Source of the DNA: Streptomyces sp. SCSIO 30461
GTDB taxonomy: Bacteria > Actinomycetota > Actinomycetes > Streptomycetales > Streptomycetaceae
Assembly: GCF_037023745.1 (NCBI RefSeq)
Contig: NZ_CP146101.1
Span: 5,534,001 to 5,598,000, forward strand
Reading direction: 5' to 3'
DNA: 64,000 nucleotides
Part shown: positions 34,429-42,788 of the stretch, piece by piece
Position numbering within the stretch: position 1 is the first letter of the stretch
Layout: each line of letters begins with the position of its first letter
The notes under the pieces: generated by a model
Told to the model about the DNA's origin: nothing
Database searches by the model: none
Seen by the model: the letters and a program-made list of their open reading frames with translations, nothing else
Program-made: the position numbers and the translations under genes

Positions 34429-36396
34429 ATGAATGGCGACACGGGGGGCGGCCTGGGGTATGGGTCGGCTGGGGAGAGCGCGAGGCGGGCGCCGCGGGGG
34501 TTGAGGCGGCCTCAGGTGGGGTGGCCGCGTGCGCTGCGGGATCTGAAGGACCTGTTGTACGAGGTGTACCTGGCGGCAGGCGCGCCCAGCCTGGATGAGA
34601 TCGCCGAGGACGTTGCAGCCGATGACGGCCTGGCGGGGTCACCCAGCCGGGACACCGTCGGCCGCGTCGTCAGCGCCCCATCTCTGCCGCCCAGCCAGGC
34701 TGACGTGGTGGCCGTGGCCACTGTCCTGGCCCGCCGGGCCGCCTGGGGTGAACCGGACCTGGCCGGGCGGGTGCGTGAACTGTGGGTGCAGGCACGGATG
34801 GCGCAGGGTGCGGGGCGGCTGATCAGCGGTTTCCGCGGTTCCGATCAGCTGGTCCTGGACGACCTGGAAATCCACCCGTCCTTGGACACCGATGGTGCCC
34901 GTGACCGGTTCGGCGTCCTGCCCGCCTACCTTGTGCGAGAGCACGACGCATGCCTGAAGGCGGTGGTCGATGCCGCCGTGGCGGGACGAAGCGGGATCGC
35001 GGTCCTCGTCGAGGGATCGTCCACGGGCAAGACCCGTGCCCTGTGGGAAGCGGTCCGGGAGCTGCCTGCCCCCTGGCGGCTATGGCATCCCCTCAGTCCC
35101 ACACGTCCCAATGCCGCCCTGGCCAGCCTGACGGACATCGCCCCGCACACGGTGGTGTGGCTGAACGAGGCGCAACACTACCTGGGCCCGGAACAGCTCG
35201 GTGAGCAGGTCGCGGCGGGCCTGCGGGAGTTGCTGCACGACCCGTCGCGGGCCCCGGTGCTGGTCCTGGCCACCCTGTGGCCCGAACACTGGGCCACGCT
35301 GACCACCCGCAGCGACCCGGACCGGCATGCCCAGGCACGGGATCTCCTGGTCGGGCACGAGATTGACGTGCCGGACTCGTTCAGCCGCGCCAACATAGCC
35401 GCACTCGACACCACGGCCGAGGCCGACCCCCGGCTCACGGAGGCCGTCCAGCGCGCGGACCATGCGCAGATCACCCAGTATCTGGCCGGAGTGCCCGTTC
35501 TCATGGCCCGCTACAGCAAGGCACGGAGCACCGAACGGGCCCTCATCCACGCCGCGATGGACGCCCGCCGCATGGGCGCCGGCCCTCACATCCCGTTGGA
35601 CTGGCTCGCCGACGCCGCCCGCGGCTACCTCACCGACGCCGAGGACAACGCCCTCGAAGGCGACTGGCTGGCCAAAGCCCTCGCCTACGCCACCCAGCCC
35701 TGCAACGGCATTCCTGGCATCCTCACCCCCGTCAACATGGGCCGACCCCGCAACCAGCGCCGACCCGCCGCGAGCGCTACACCCACCGGCGGGCCAGCCC
35801 ACAGCCCGCGAGGGCCGCACTACCTGCTGGCCGACTACCTCGACCAGCACGGCCGGCACCACCGCGCCCGCGAGATCCCGCCCATCGACTTCTGGACCGC
35901 AGCCGCCCACCACGCCCACCCCAACGACCTGAAGGCCCTCGGCTACTCAGCCTGGGAGCGTCGCTCGTACCTGGCCGGGGAGACAACCCTGTACGCCGAC
36001 ACACACAGAATTGCGGCCATGACCGCCTTCTTCTGCACTGCCTGTCAGCAGCGAATCAGCCCCGACCTCCGGAAAGTGGCGATGCCGCCTCCGGTGACAG
36101 AGGAAGCCCCGGGGCACAGGTTCCTGCCACCGTTGATGCCGCGCGGGTCGTATGCGATCAGCCCTCACACCGGCGTGTTCGTCCTCAATCCCGACGACGT
36201 CTCGGGGATGGCCAGACACCCAAGCCCTGGGCGTCTCAACGGATGCTGCGGACTGGACGGCTTGGACGGCCCCAACCTCGTCTGCGATGCCTGCGGAGCC
36301 GAGGTCGCAACTCAGCAGTCGGATTGCTGGTCTCAACAGCTGATCGCGCTGATCGATGGTGTCCCGCCGAGTGGTGTAACAGCGATCTCCGCATAG
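34429..36396 (+). CDS. STAND-like P-loop ATPase with cysteine-rich C-terminus (module B)
   Basis: A 655-residue paralogue of the protein at 31257-33353. The ATG follows GGGAGG. The N-terminal domain (WPRALRDLKDLLYEVYLA, SRDTVGRVVSAPSLPPSQAD), Walker A EGSSTGKTR near residue 196 and VVWLNEAQ are all shared with module A. So is the later block QITQYLAGVPVLMARY. From about residue 500 the two diverge. Module B lacks the TPR-like repeats and ends in a cysteine-rich segment (CTACQQ, then CC, then CDACG) that could bind zinc. An exchange of the sensor or effector end is typical of immune-type NTPases. The function is unproven. Confidence 0.8.
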   Translation: MNGDTGGGLGYGSAGESARRAPRGLRRPQVGWPRALRDLKDLLYEVYLAAGAPSLDEIAEDVAADDGLAGSPSRDTVGRVVSAPSLPPSQADVVAVATVLARRAAWGEPDLAGRVRELWVQARMAQGAGRLISGFRGSDQLVLDDLEIHPSLDTDGARDRFGVLPAYLVREHDACLKAVVDAAVAGRSGIAVLVEGSSTGKTRALWEAVRELPAPWRLWHPLSPTRPNAALASLTDIAPHTVVWLNEAQHYLGPEQLGEQVAAGLRELLHDPSRAPVLVLATLWPEHWATLTTRSDPDRHAQARDLLVGHEIDVPDSFSRANIAALDTTAEADPRLTEAVQRADHAQITQYLAGVPVLMARYSKARSTERALIHAAMDARRMGAGPHIPLDWLADAARGYLTDAEDNALEGDWLAKALAYATQPCNGIPGILTPVNMGRPRNQRRPAASATPTGGPAHSPRGPHYLLADYLDQHGRHHRAREIPPIDFWTAAAHHAHPNDLKALGYSAWERRSYLAGETTLYADTHRIAAMTAFFCTACQQRISPDLRKVAMPPPVTEEAPGHRFLPPLMPRGSYAISPHTGVFVLNPDDVSGMARHPSPGRLNGCCGLDGLDGPNLVCDACGAEVATQQSDCWSQQLIALIDGVPPSGVTAISA

Positions 36397-36759
36397 CCCC
36401 TGGTCAAGGCGCGGATCTGGGCGGCCGCCGCACCGCTTTCTGACGGCATGTCAGCAGAATGGGCCGCGAGCCGTCCGCCGCGTTCTTGGTCGCGATGTAG
36501 CCCGAGGCCAGTCAGATGAGGTGCGCGGCTACCGGCATCGAAACTGACTGTCCATCAGGCACGGGGTGATCGCGGACGGGCCGATTGTGACCGCGGCCTG
36601 TGCTCTTCACCTTGATCCCGTTACACCACATGAGGGGACACGACCCGCTGATCCCCGACGCGGTGACCACAGGCATCTCGCCCTCCGCTTGAACCTGTGG
36701 AGTTTCGGCAGTACCTGGCACAGGTCCGCCGGAACATGTGCGCTTTTCCGAACGATTCG
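36397..36759. other. No supported gene; probable recombination scar
   Basis: Open frames here have no ribosome site or recognisable family. The right part runs into the broken 3' end of the istB relic. Confidence 0.4.
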
Positions 36760-36995
36760 TTCGAGGCGATGGCCACGCTGTTCTTCTCCTCCCTCTCGGC
36801 CAGAACCTGGAACAGCATCTCGGCGCCCCGCCGGTCAAGCTCGAGATAGCCCAGCTCGTCGATGCAGAGAAGATCGACACGCCCGTAGCGGGCGATCGTC
36901 TTAGACAGCTGCTTCTCGTCTGCGGCCTCGACGAGCTCGTTGACAAGCTTGGCGGCCAGGGCATAGCGGACGCGGCAGTCGGCCATGGCCGCGGC
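36760..36995 (-). pseudogene. IS21-family helper ATPase (istB) relic without its P-loop
   Basis: An open frame (start near 37217) contains an internal block that is clearly IstB: LAAKLVNELVEAADEKQLSK, YGRVDLLCIDELGYLELDRR with Walker B, and REEKNSVAIASNESF. The Walker A motif that should precede it by about 25 residues is absent. After ASNESF the normal IstB C-terminus is replaced by unrelated sequence. No istA is present. This is a dead IS21-type fragment. Confidence 0.75.
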
Positions 36996-37542
36996 CCAGG
37001 CCATGCGGGCGGTGTGCCGCATCACCGAGGGGAGCCGCCTGCACATCGCCGCGAAACTGGCCTCTGCCAGCGGGTTATGGGCGTGCTTGCCCTCGAAGGT
37101 GATGGCGGCAGGGGGTGGAGGGGGTGGCATCTCCGCGTGTGCAGTCGAGGTGTCAGTCACAGTCACCTGCGTCCCTCCTGGGGATTGGTGCCGCACCTGG
37201 GTGGCTCGGCAGTGCACGGCATAACGAGGCGGCCGACGAATCGAACGTGCTCGATTCCGGTCGTGCTGGAGCCCTTGAATCGCAAGGGGTCGAAGGTGCG
37301 GTCGCAGCCCTGGGGCGGCCGTCAGGCGCCGGGGGTTGACCGAATCGCCGGTGTCCGTAACGCATGTGCCGTATGGGGGTTCCGGTGCTTCGGATCACCG
37401 CATGGACGGCGTGAGTCTCATGACGTCTACGGTCTTGACCGTGTCGAGCTGGGCAGTCTGCTGAGCGGGGGGGTGCGGGCCCCGATGCAGGACGCCGAGG
37501 CCGCCGGTCAGGGCCGGGCCTGCGGCTTGCGGGGTCATGAAC
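36996..37542. other. Non-coding or degraded DNA between the istB relic and a phosphotransferase
   Basis: The upstream part of the istB-containing frame (proline-rich, then FEGKHAHNPLAEASF) covers the left portion but is not clearly functional. Nothing recognisable lies between 37220 and 37542. Confidence 0.4.
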
Positions 37543-38643
37543 TCAGCGAAGAATGTCACGCAGGGCCTCCTCCAAGGCAGGTAGCTGGTCCAGCAGCATC
37601 AGATCGGCCTCGTACCGTGCCCTGCCGTAGGACTCAAGTGCGGCGTCGACGATGTGCGGACGCTTCACTGGTGCCGAGAACGGAAACGTCGAGCAGAGCA
37701 CGGCTGCACAGCCCACACGGAGCGAGGACACGAGGTCGTTCGCGGACGCCTTGGGGTTGGCATCCCGGTAGGCCAGAGCGAGATCGGTGTATCCGGTGAG
37801 CCAGCCCTCCGCACCGTTGGTCAGCACGCTGCTGGGGTCACAGCCCAGACGAGCGATTTCCCAGGCGAGGTACCCGGGTGTGGGCGGCCGGAAGTCCACG
37901 AACGCGGCGAAATCGTCGTCCTTCAACAAGACGTTGGGACCGGACAGATCGCCGTGCAGGATCTGGACCGTCAGCGGTGGAAGCGAAGCAAGGATGCACT
38001 CGACGCCACCGAAGAGAGCCTGCCGTTCACGCGTCGCCTGCAGCGACCATGCCTCGAACTCCCCAAGCCTGGGCTTGCTCTGGAACGCGGCAATCAGACC
38101 CTCATAGCTGTCTCGTGCGGTAGCCACGTCACACACCGCGGCGCCAGGTTTCAGGGTGGGTGCGGCCGCGGGGTGAGCGGCGAGCCGACGGTGGAGGCGG
38201 CCCAACGCAGTGCCCACGGCTGCCCACCGTGCACCCCTCAGGCCGCCTTCGCCGGTCGCGGTGTGGGGCACGAACGACCACAGAGACATCGGCAGAAGGC
38301 CGTCGGCCGCGATGAGTTCGTGCTCGCGCGTGCGGGTTGCCCGCGCCGTCGCGACACCTCCGTCGGCGCAGTACTCGGACAGCTCGACCGACGCCCGCTC
38401 CAGATCCAAGTGCTCCCGAGTTCGGTAGACCTTGGCGAAGTGTCGTCGGCCCGCCTGGTCCACGACGGCGTAGTTGTCCGTCGCGGTGCCCTCCGGAATA
38501 CGCGTGATGCCTGCCGGGTGCATCCCGTACGCGAGCACCAGCGTGTCGGCGACCGCCTTGAACTGCTCCCCCTCTGTGGTGCGGCCGAGCGGGGAAGGCA
38601 CAGCGACAGGGTTGGTGGCGGGCTGGTGAGATGCGGTGGACAT
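37543..38643 (-). CDS. Aminoglycoside-phosphotransferase-family kinase
   Basis: A 366-residue APH/choline-kinase-like protein. YAVVDQAGRRHFAKVYRTRE gives the ATP-binding lysine region near residue 65. The catalytic loop is ILHGDLSGPNVLL (HGDxxxxN) and the metal aspartate follows in AAFVDFRPP. The ATG follows GAGGAGACC. The substrate could be a small metabolite, an antibiotic or a homoserine-like alcohol. No adjacent gene decides this, and nothing in the sequence proves a resistance role. Confidence 0.85.
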   Translation of the reverse strand: MSTASHQPATNPVAVPSPLGRTTEGEQFKAVADTLVLAYGMHPAGITRIPEGTATDNYAVVDQAGRRHFAKVYRTREHLDLERASVELSEYCADGGVATARATRTREHELIAADGLLPMSLWSFVPHTATGEGGLRGARWAAVGTALGRLHRRLAAHPAAAPTLKPGAAVCDVATARDSYEGLIAAFQSKPRLGEFEAWSLQATRERQALFGGVECILASLPPLTVQILHGDLSGPNVLLKDDDFAAFVDFRPPTPGYLAWEIARLGCDPSSVLTNGAEGWLTGYTDLALAYRDANPKASANDLVSSLRVGCAAVLCSTFPFSAPVKRPHIVDAALESYGRARYEADLMLLDQLPALEEALRDILR

Positions 38644-39167
38644 GGTCTCCTCATCGAAGCGCAGCGAGGGGCTCGGATGCTGAGCGGGCGGAAGGTGGTC
38701 GGGTCGATCAGGACGCGGGCCTGAACCGCGGCCGCCAGCTGTGGCGGGCCGCGCCGCACGCGGCGCGGGGCCGCAAGGTCGCCGGCGGACAGCGCTCCGT
38801 CAATGCGGTCATCTGCTTGCGCCACCCTCGTTCGGGTGTTGGCAGTACCCGAGCCCGACCCCGGCACCACCAGCTGCCGGGGGGACCGTCCGACCGAGCG
38901 GCTCCACGGCGCCGTGCCCCGTGTATCGGCTGATCGAGGCGTTGAGCGCGGTGACCGCCACCGGCTCTTCGTGGCGAGGGCGACCGGTTCGGCATTGCGT
39001 GGGCGGGGCGTAGAGCCGGCTGGCGGGCGGCGCGGCACCAGGTGGGGGTGCTCGTCGCATAGAGTGCGGGCGCGCGGGTGTCCACGCCGTTCACCAGAAG
39101 GTGATCTTGGACGCCTTCGTTCTAGTCTCCGCAGGTACCCCTCGGGCCGCACCACCAGGAGGAACAC
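38644..39167. other. Divergent intergenic region, 524 bases, no supported gene
   Basis: It separates the phosphotransferase (leftwards) from the nucleoside-deoxyribosyltransferase-like gene (rightwards). The open frames are short, arginine-rich and without ribosome sites. It should contain both promoters, but I see no clear -35/-10 pair. Confidence 0.4.
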
Positions 39168-39557
39168 GTGTCGTCCCCGCAAGTGATCACCCCCGAGGAG
39201 ATGCTCGCCGATGCGAAGAGGCAGCTGGGCTTCCCGCGTATCGTCGCGATCTGCGGCTCCACTCGCTTCATGGCCGAGATGGTCGAGGCCGATGTGCGGG
39301 AGACGAAGGCCGGGAGGATTGTGGTCAAGCCGGGTTGCGATCTGAAGTCTGCGCACGAACTCTGGTCCGATCCTGTCGAGGCTGAGGTGCTGAAGATCCG
39401 ACTCGATGAGCTGCACCGGTCGAAGATCCGGCTCGCCGATGAGGTGCTCGTGGTCGGTGACTACATCGGAGACAGCACCCGGGCCGAGATCGCCTACGCC
39501 CGGGAGCTGGGCAGGCCGGTGCGATTCACGCACCCCGAAGTCGACCCGGACGCCTGA
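39168..39557 (+). CDS. Small nucleoside 2-deoxyribosyltransferase-like protein
   Basis: A 129-residue Rossmann-like protein. The GTG follows AGGAGG. IVAICGSTRFMAEM is the typical glycine-serine-rich N-terminal loop of this superfamily, and LADEVLVVGDYIGDSTRAEIAYARELGRPV has the ...GDYIGDST.AEI..A pattern in the place of the catalytic glutamate segment. Relatives include deoxyribosyltransferases and nucleoside-phosphate N-glycosidases. It is next to, but opposite in direction to, a cluster that holds a second protein of this fold. Confidence 0.75.
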   Translation: MSSPQVITPEEMLADAKRQLGFPRIVAICGSTRFMAEMVEADVRETKAGRIVVKPGCDLKSAHELWSDPVEAEVLKIRLDELHRSKIRLADEVLVVGDYIGDSTRAEIAYARELGRPVRFTHPEVDPDA

Positions 39558-39634
39558 GGGCCCGCTACCGCGTCATCCGCGGGCACCCTTCTGTGATTGG
39601 TCACCCAGCGGGTGGCATGGTGGTGAAGGCGAGC

Positions 39635-40636
39635 TCATGTAGCGGCGGAATGCATCGCGGCCGTGATGGCGGCAGCGAGAGGCTGCCGGTGGTCCATCAC
39701 GTAGAAGTGGTCGCCCTCGAACATCTCGAGTCCGCGGAAGCGCGTGGTGAACGCGCGCCAAGAGAGCAGGCGTTCCTCGCCGATCAGCTTGTCGCGGCGG
39801 CCCCCGAACACCGAGAGGGGAACGGGCAGCGGCTCGGACTCGTGGGGAGGCGCCCAGGTGTCCAGGAGTCTGAAGTCGCTGCGGAACACAGGGGCGAACG
39901 TGGGCCAGATGGCGTCGTTGTCGAGGAGCTGCGGGGTGCTGCCGTCGACGTCCCGCAGCCAGCCGCGCAGTTCGTCGTCGGACATCAGGTGAGGGCGGTC
40001 GTCGGTGCCAGCCTCGACTCGCGGGACACCATAGGCGGACACACCCAGCCAGGTGGGGAGCGGGCTCCCCTCATGGTGGAGTCGGCGGGTGAGCTGGTAG
40101 GCGATGAGGGCGCCCAGGCTGTGGCCGAAGAACCCGAAGGGCCGGTCGAGTAGGGGAGCGATGGCGGTGTGGAAGTAGTCGACCAGCCGGTCGCAGTCGT
40201 CGATCAGCGGCAGCGCCTGCAGCTGGCCTCGGCCGGGGGCCTCCAGGAGGCAGAGTTCCCAGTCCTGGGGGAAGTGCTCCGCCCAGCCTCGGTAGAGCAG
40301 ACTTGAGCCGCCGGCGTGGTGGAACAGGAACAGGCGCGCCGCCGGGTCGCTCAGCGGCCTCGGGCGGATGACCGGCCCGACCGGAATTGCTCCGACGCGC
40401 TTGGAGATGGCGAAGGCGTGCAACTCGGCGAGGGTCCTGGCACCGCTGACGGCCACGGTGTTCTCCGGGAGACCGTACGCGGTTTCCACGCGGGTGGAGA
40501 TCTCGAGCATCAGCAGCGAGTCGATGTCGAGCTCTTCGGCGAAGAGTGCCTCGTCGGTCATCTCCTCGGGCTCGATCTCCAGTACGCCGGCTATCAGGGC
40601 GCGGAGATCCTCCATGGTCACGGTCGCACTGGTCAT
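39635..40636 (-). CDS. Acyl carrier protein - thioesterase didomain
   Basis: A 333-residue protein. Residues 1-85 are an acyl/peptidyl carrier domain with the phosphopantetheine serine in EELDIDSLLMLEIS. Residues about 100-330 are a type II alpha/beta-hydrolase thioesterase: FLFHHAGGSSLLYRGWAEHF, the nucleophile elbow GFFGHSLGALIAYQL, and a C-terminal acid/His pair in FGGRRDKL and FEGDHFYVMDH. Such enzymes offload or edit thioester-bound chains. The ATG at 40634-40636 overlaps the upstream ketosynthase-like stop as ATGA. It is the last gene of the cluster. Confidence 0.92.
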   Translation of the reverse strand: MTSATVTMEDLRALIAGVLEIEPEEMTDEALFAEELDIDSLLMLEISTRVETAYGLPENTVAVSGARTLAELHAFAISKRVGAIPVGPVIRPRPLSDPAARLFLFHHAGGSSLLYRGWAEHFPQDWELCLLEAPGRGQLQALPLIDDCDRLVDYFHTAIAPLLDRPFGFFGHSLGALIAYQLTRRLHHEGSPLPTWLGVSAYGVPRVEAGTDDRPHLMSDDELRGWLRDVDGSTPQLLDNDAIWPTFAPVFRSDFRLLDTWAPPHESEPLPVPLSVFGGRRDKLIGEERLLSWRAFTTRFRGLEMFEGDHFYVMDHRQPLAAAITAAMHSAAT

Positions 40637-41658
40637 GGGTGTTCCCCCGGCTCCTGCGTGGATGGACGAGTGGTCGGTGAAGGGGTCAGCAGCAGGGCGG
40701 CGGCCGCGTCGTGGCGGGGGCCTCCGGCCGTGGCGAGCACGTTCCCAGTGGCGCTGCTCTCGAAGTGGGCAGCTGCGGCGGCGCACTGGAGGACGCCCAG
40801 TGCCCCGGACAGCGGGCCCAGCTGGGCTTCCAGGTCGATCCGGCGCGTGGCTGCGAGCAGCCGGCCCGCCCCGGCAGCCGCCTCGTCCCCGAGCCACAGT
40901 CCGACGGTTTCCTGCTCCGCCACACCGGCGCAGGTCAGCGCGGCGGGAAGGTCCCGGACCCGTGCGTACCCGGCGATCGTGGCGCGAGGCCGTGCGCCAC
41001 GACAAGCGGCTGCGTCCGCCGGTTCGAGGACGACGGCGACCGCCGCGTCGGTGGACTGCTCGCCGAGCAGCTTCTCCGTCACGGCGTTGGCCGGTTCGAC
41101 GCCGACGACGACGGCCCCGTCGGCGCGCCCGGCCACGATGAGGTTCCGGGCCCAGGCGAGGGCGTCCAGACCGCTCGTGACGCCGTTGCAGACGGTCACG
41201 TTGGGGCCGCGCAGCCGGTAGCGGATGGCCACCCAGCCAGCGATGACGTTGCTGGAGGTCTGGGGCAGACCCAGCGGGCTGAGGCCCCTGACGCCTTCCC
41301 TGGCGATCGTGTCGGTGGCAGCGCAGACGCTGTCCGCGTTGCCCATGTTGGTGCTGACCACGACGGCGGTCGCATCGGCCGCGCCCGTGAACGTGGCGTC
41401 GGCGTCGGCGTCGGCGTCGGTGAGACCGCCGTCGTGGAGGGCGAACTCGGCGGCCCGCAGGGCGAGCCGGGACGCACGGTCCTTGTGGCGCAGCTCGCGT
41501 CCGCTGAGCCCGGTTGCCGGGTCGAAGCCGCCCTCGCCGGGCAGGGGTCCGAGGAGGTCGCCGTACGTCGCGACACCCGGGAGCGCGAGTCCGATGCCCG
41601 TGACGACGACTCCCCGGGCGCTCGGGTTTCTCGTGTGCGCGGTGCTCGTCGCGTTCAC
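40633..41658 (-). CDS. Ketosynthase-like protein lacking the catalytic cysteine (CLF-like)
   Basis: A 341-residue thiolase-fold protein, short compared with about 410 for a full ketosynthase. In the active-site strand it reads GPNVTVCNGVTSGLDAL. Aligned with the usual ACSSG or ACTSG, the nucleophile position holds valine and a cysteine lies three residues earlier. This recalls chain-length factors, which pair with an active ketosynthase. It is GTGA-coupled to the true ketosynthase upstream and ATGA-coupled to the ACP-thioesterase, which supports a KS/CLF-type heterodimer. Confidence 0.85.
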   Translation of the reverse strand: MNATSTAHTRNPSARGVVVTGIGLALPGVATYGDLLGPLPGEGGFDPATGLSGRELRHKDRASRLALRAAEFALHDGGLTDADADADATFTGAADATAVVVSTNMGNADSVCAATDTIAREGVRGLSPLGLPQTSSNVIAGWVAIRYRLRGPNVTVCNGVTSGLDALAWARNLIVAGRADGAVVVGVEPANAVTEKLLGEQSTDAAVAVVLEPADAAACRGARPRATIAGYARVRDLPAALTCAGVAEQETVGLWLGDEAAAGAGRLLAATRRIDLEAQLGPLSGALGVLQCAAAAAHFESSATGNVLATAGGPRHDAAAALLLTPSPTTRPSTQEPGEHP

Positions 41659-42788
41659 CGGGCTGCCTCCACGATCGCGACGGCGTTGATCCCTCCGAAG
41701 CCGAACGCGTCGATCTGCGCGATGGCCAGGTCGCCGGAGGAGGGGGAGCCCTGCACCAGGCCCAGCCCCGTGGCCTCGGGGATCGGATCGGCGAGTCCCA
41801 GGACCGGGGGTACCGTCCCGATCTTCATAGCGAGCACCGCCATCACGAGGCTGAGCAGTCCCGAACCACCCAGGGTGTGGCCGGTCATCGCCTTGATCGC
41901 GGTCATCCGCGGACCGGGTCCGGCACCGGCGAAGATGCGGCGCAGGACGCTCGACTCCGTCGCGTCGTTGAGGGGGGTGCCGCTGCCGTGCAGCATCACC
42001 AGGTCGATGTCGCTCGCCCGCACCCCCGCTCTGCGGTAGGCGTCCAGCACCGTCCGGGTAACGCCGTCGGGGTCGGGCGCGGTGGCGTGGTGGGCGTCGC
42101 AGTTCATGGACACACCGCGCACCCGGGCGTGCACGGGCCCGCTCCCGGTGCCGGCGCGCTGGACGACGACGGCCGCCGCGCCCTCCCCCATCAGCATGCC
42201 CCTGTGCGTGGCATCGAAGGGGCGCAGCGCGTCGGGGATGCCGTTCTGCACCCGGTCGAGCGTGCCGAAGCCGCTCTCCGTGGCGGCGTCAGTGCCCGCG
42301 ACGACGACCGTGTCAGCCATGCCAGCCTCGACCATGTCGGTCGTCAGGCCGAGCGCGTACAGCGAGGCGGAGCAGGCGTTGGCGAAGGTGTACGTGGTGG
42401 ACGCCCCGAAGGCCGCCTGCAGGGCGGTGCCGAAGTGCAGGTCCTCAAGGGCGACATCCGCGTCGTCGCGCCACCACAGTTCGAGGCTGCGCTGTTCGCG
42501 CATGGTCGTCCCGACCAGCACGGGTACATGGGAGAGATCCTCACCCAGGCCCGCGTCGGCGACTGCCTGGCGGACAACAGCGGTGAGCCAGCGAGTGGCT
42601 CGCCGCGGTATGTCGCCGCCCTGGGGCCGGTCGTCGATCTCGTAGGCGTAGGCCGCCCGGTACTTGTCCGGGTCGAACGCCTTCAGGGGCTTGCGGCTCT
42701 CCTGGCCTGCGCACAGCGCGGCGAAGATCTCCTGGGGGCTGGCGCCGATGTTCGCGATGGCGGCCATGCCCGTGATGTCCCAGGTCAC
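41655..42788 (-). CDS. Beta-ketoacyl synthase (active KS)
   Basis: A 377-residue ketosynthase that condenses acyl units on a carrier protein. The catalytic cysteine is in FANACSASLYALGL. The two histidines are in VMLHGSGTPLNDATE and KAMTGHTLGGSG, and the C-terminal DAFGFGGINAVAIVE is standard. The start is GTG (42786-42788), overlapping the stop of the ACP-adenylation gene by GTGA. With the adjacent KS-like protein it forms a type II pair. The short operon has no ketoreductase or dehydratase, so only one or a few condensations seem likely. Confidence 0.92.
   Translation of the reverse strand: MTWDITGMAAIANIGASPQEIFAALCAGQESRKPLKAFDPDKYRAAYAYEIDDRPQGGDIPRRATRWLTAVVRQAVADAGLGEDLSHVPVLVGTTMREQRSLELWWRDDADVALEDLHFGTALQAAFGASTTYTFANACSASLYALGLTTDMVEAGMADTVVVAGTDAATESGFGTLDRVQNGIPDALRPFDATHRGMLMGEGAAAVVVQRAGTGSGPVHARVRGVSMNCDAHHATAPDPDGVTRTVLDAYRRAGVRASDIDLVMLHGSGTPLNDATESSVLRRIFAGAGPGPRMTAIKAMTGHTLGGSGLLSLVMAVLAMKIGTVPPVLGLADPIPEATGLGLVQGSPSSGDLAIAQIDAFGFGGINAVAIVEAAR

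Noticed and set aside
38238..39533. 431-codon minus-strand frame
   Set aside because: It overlaps the phosphotransferase in another frame and runs antisense to the deoxyribosyltransferase-like gene. No domain.
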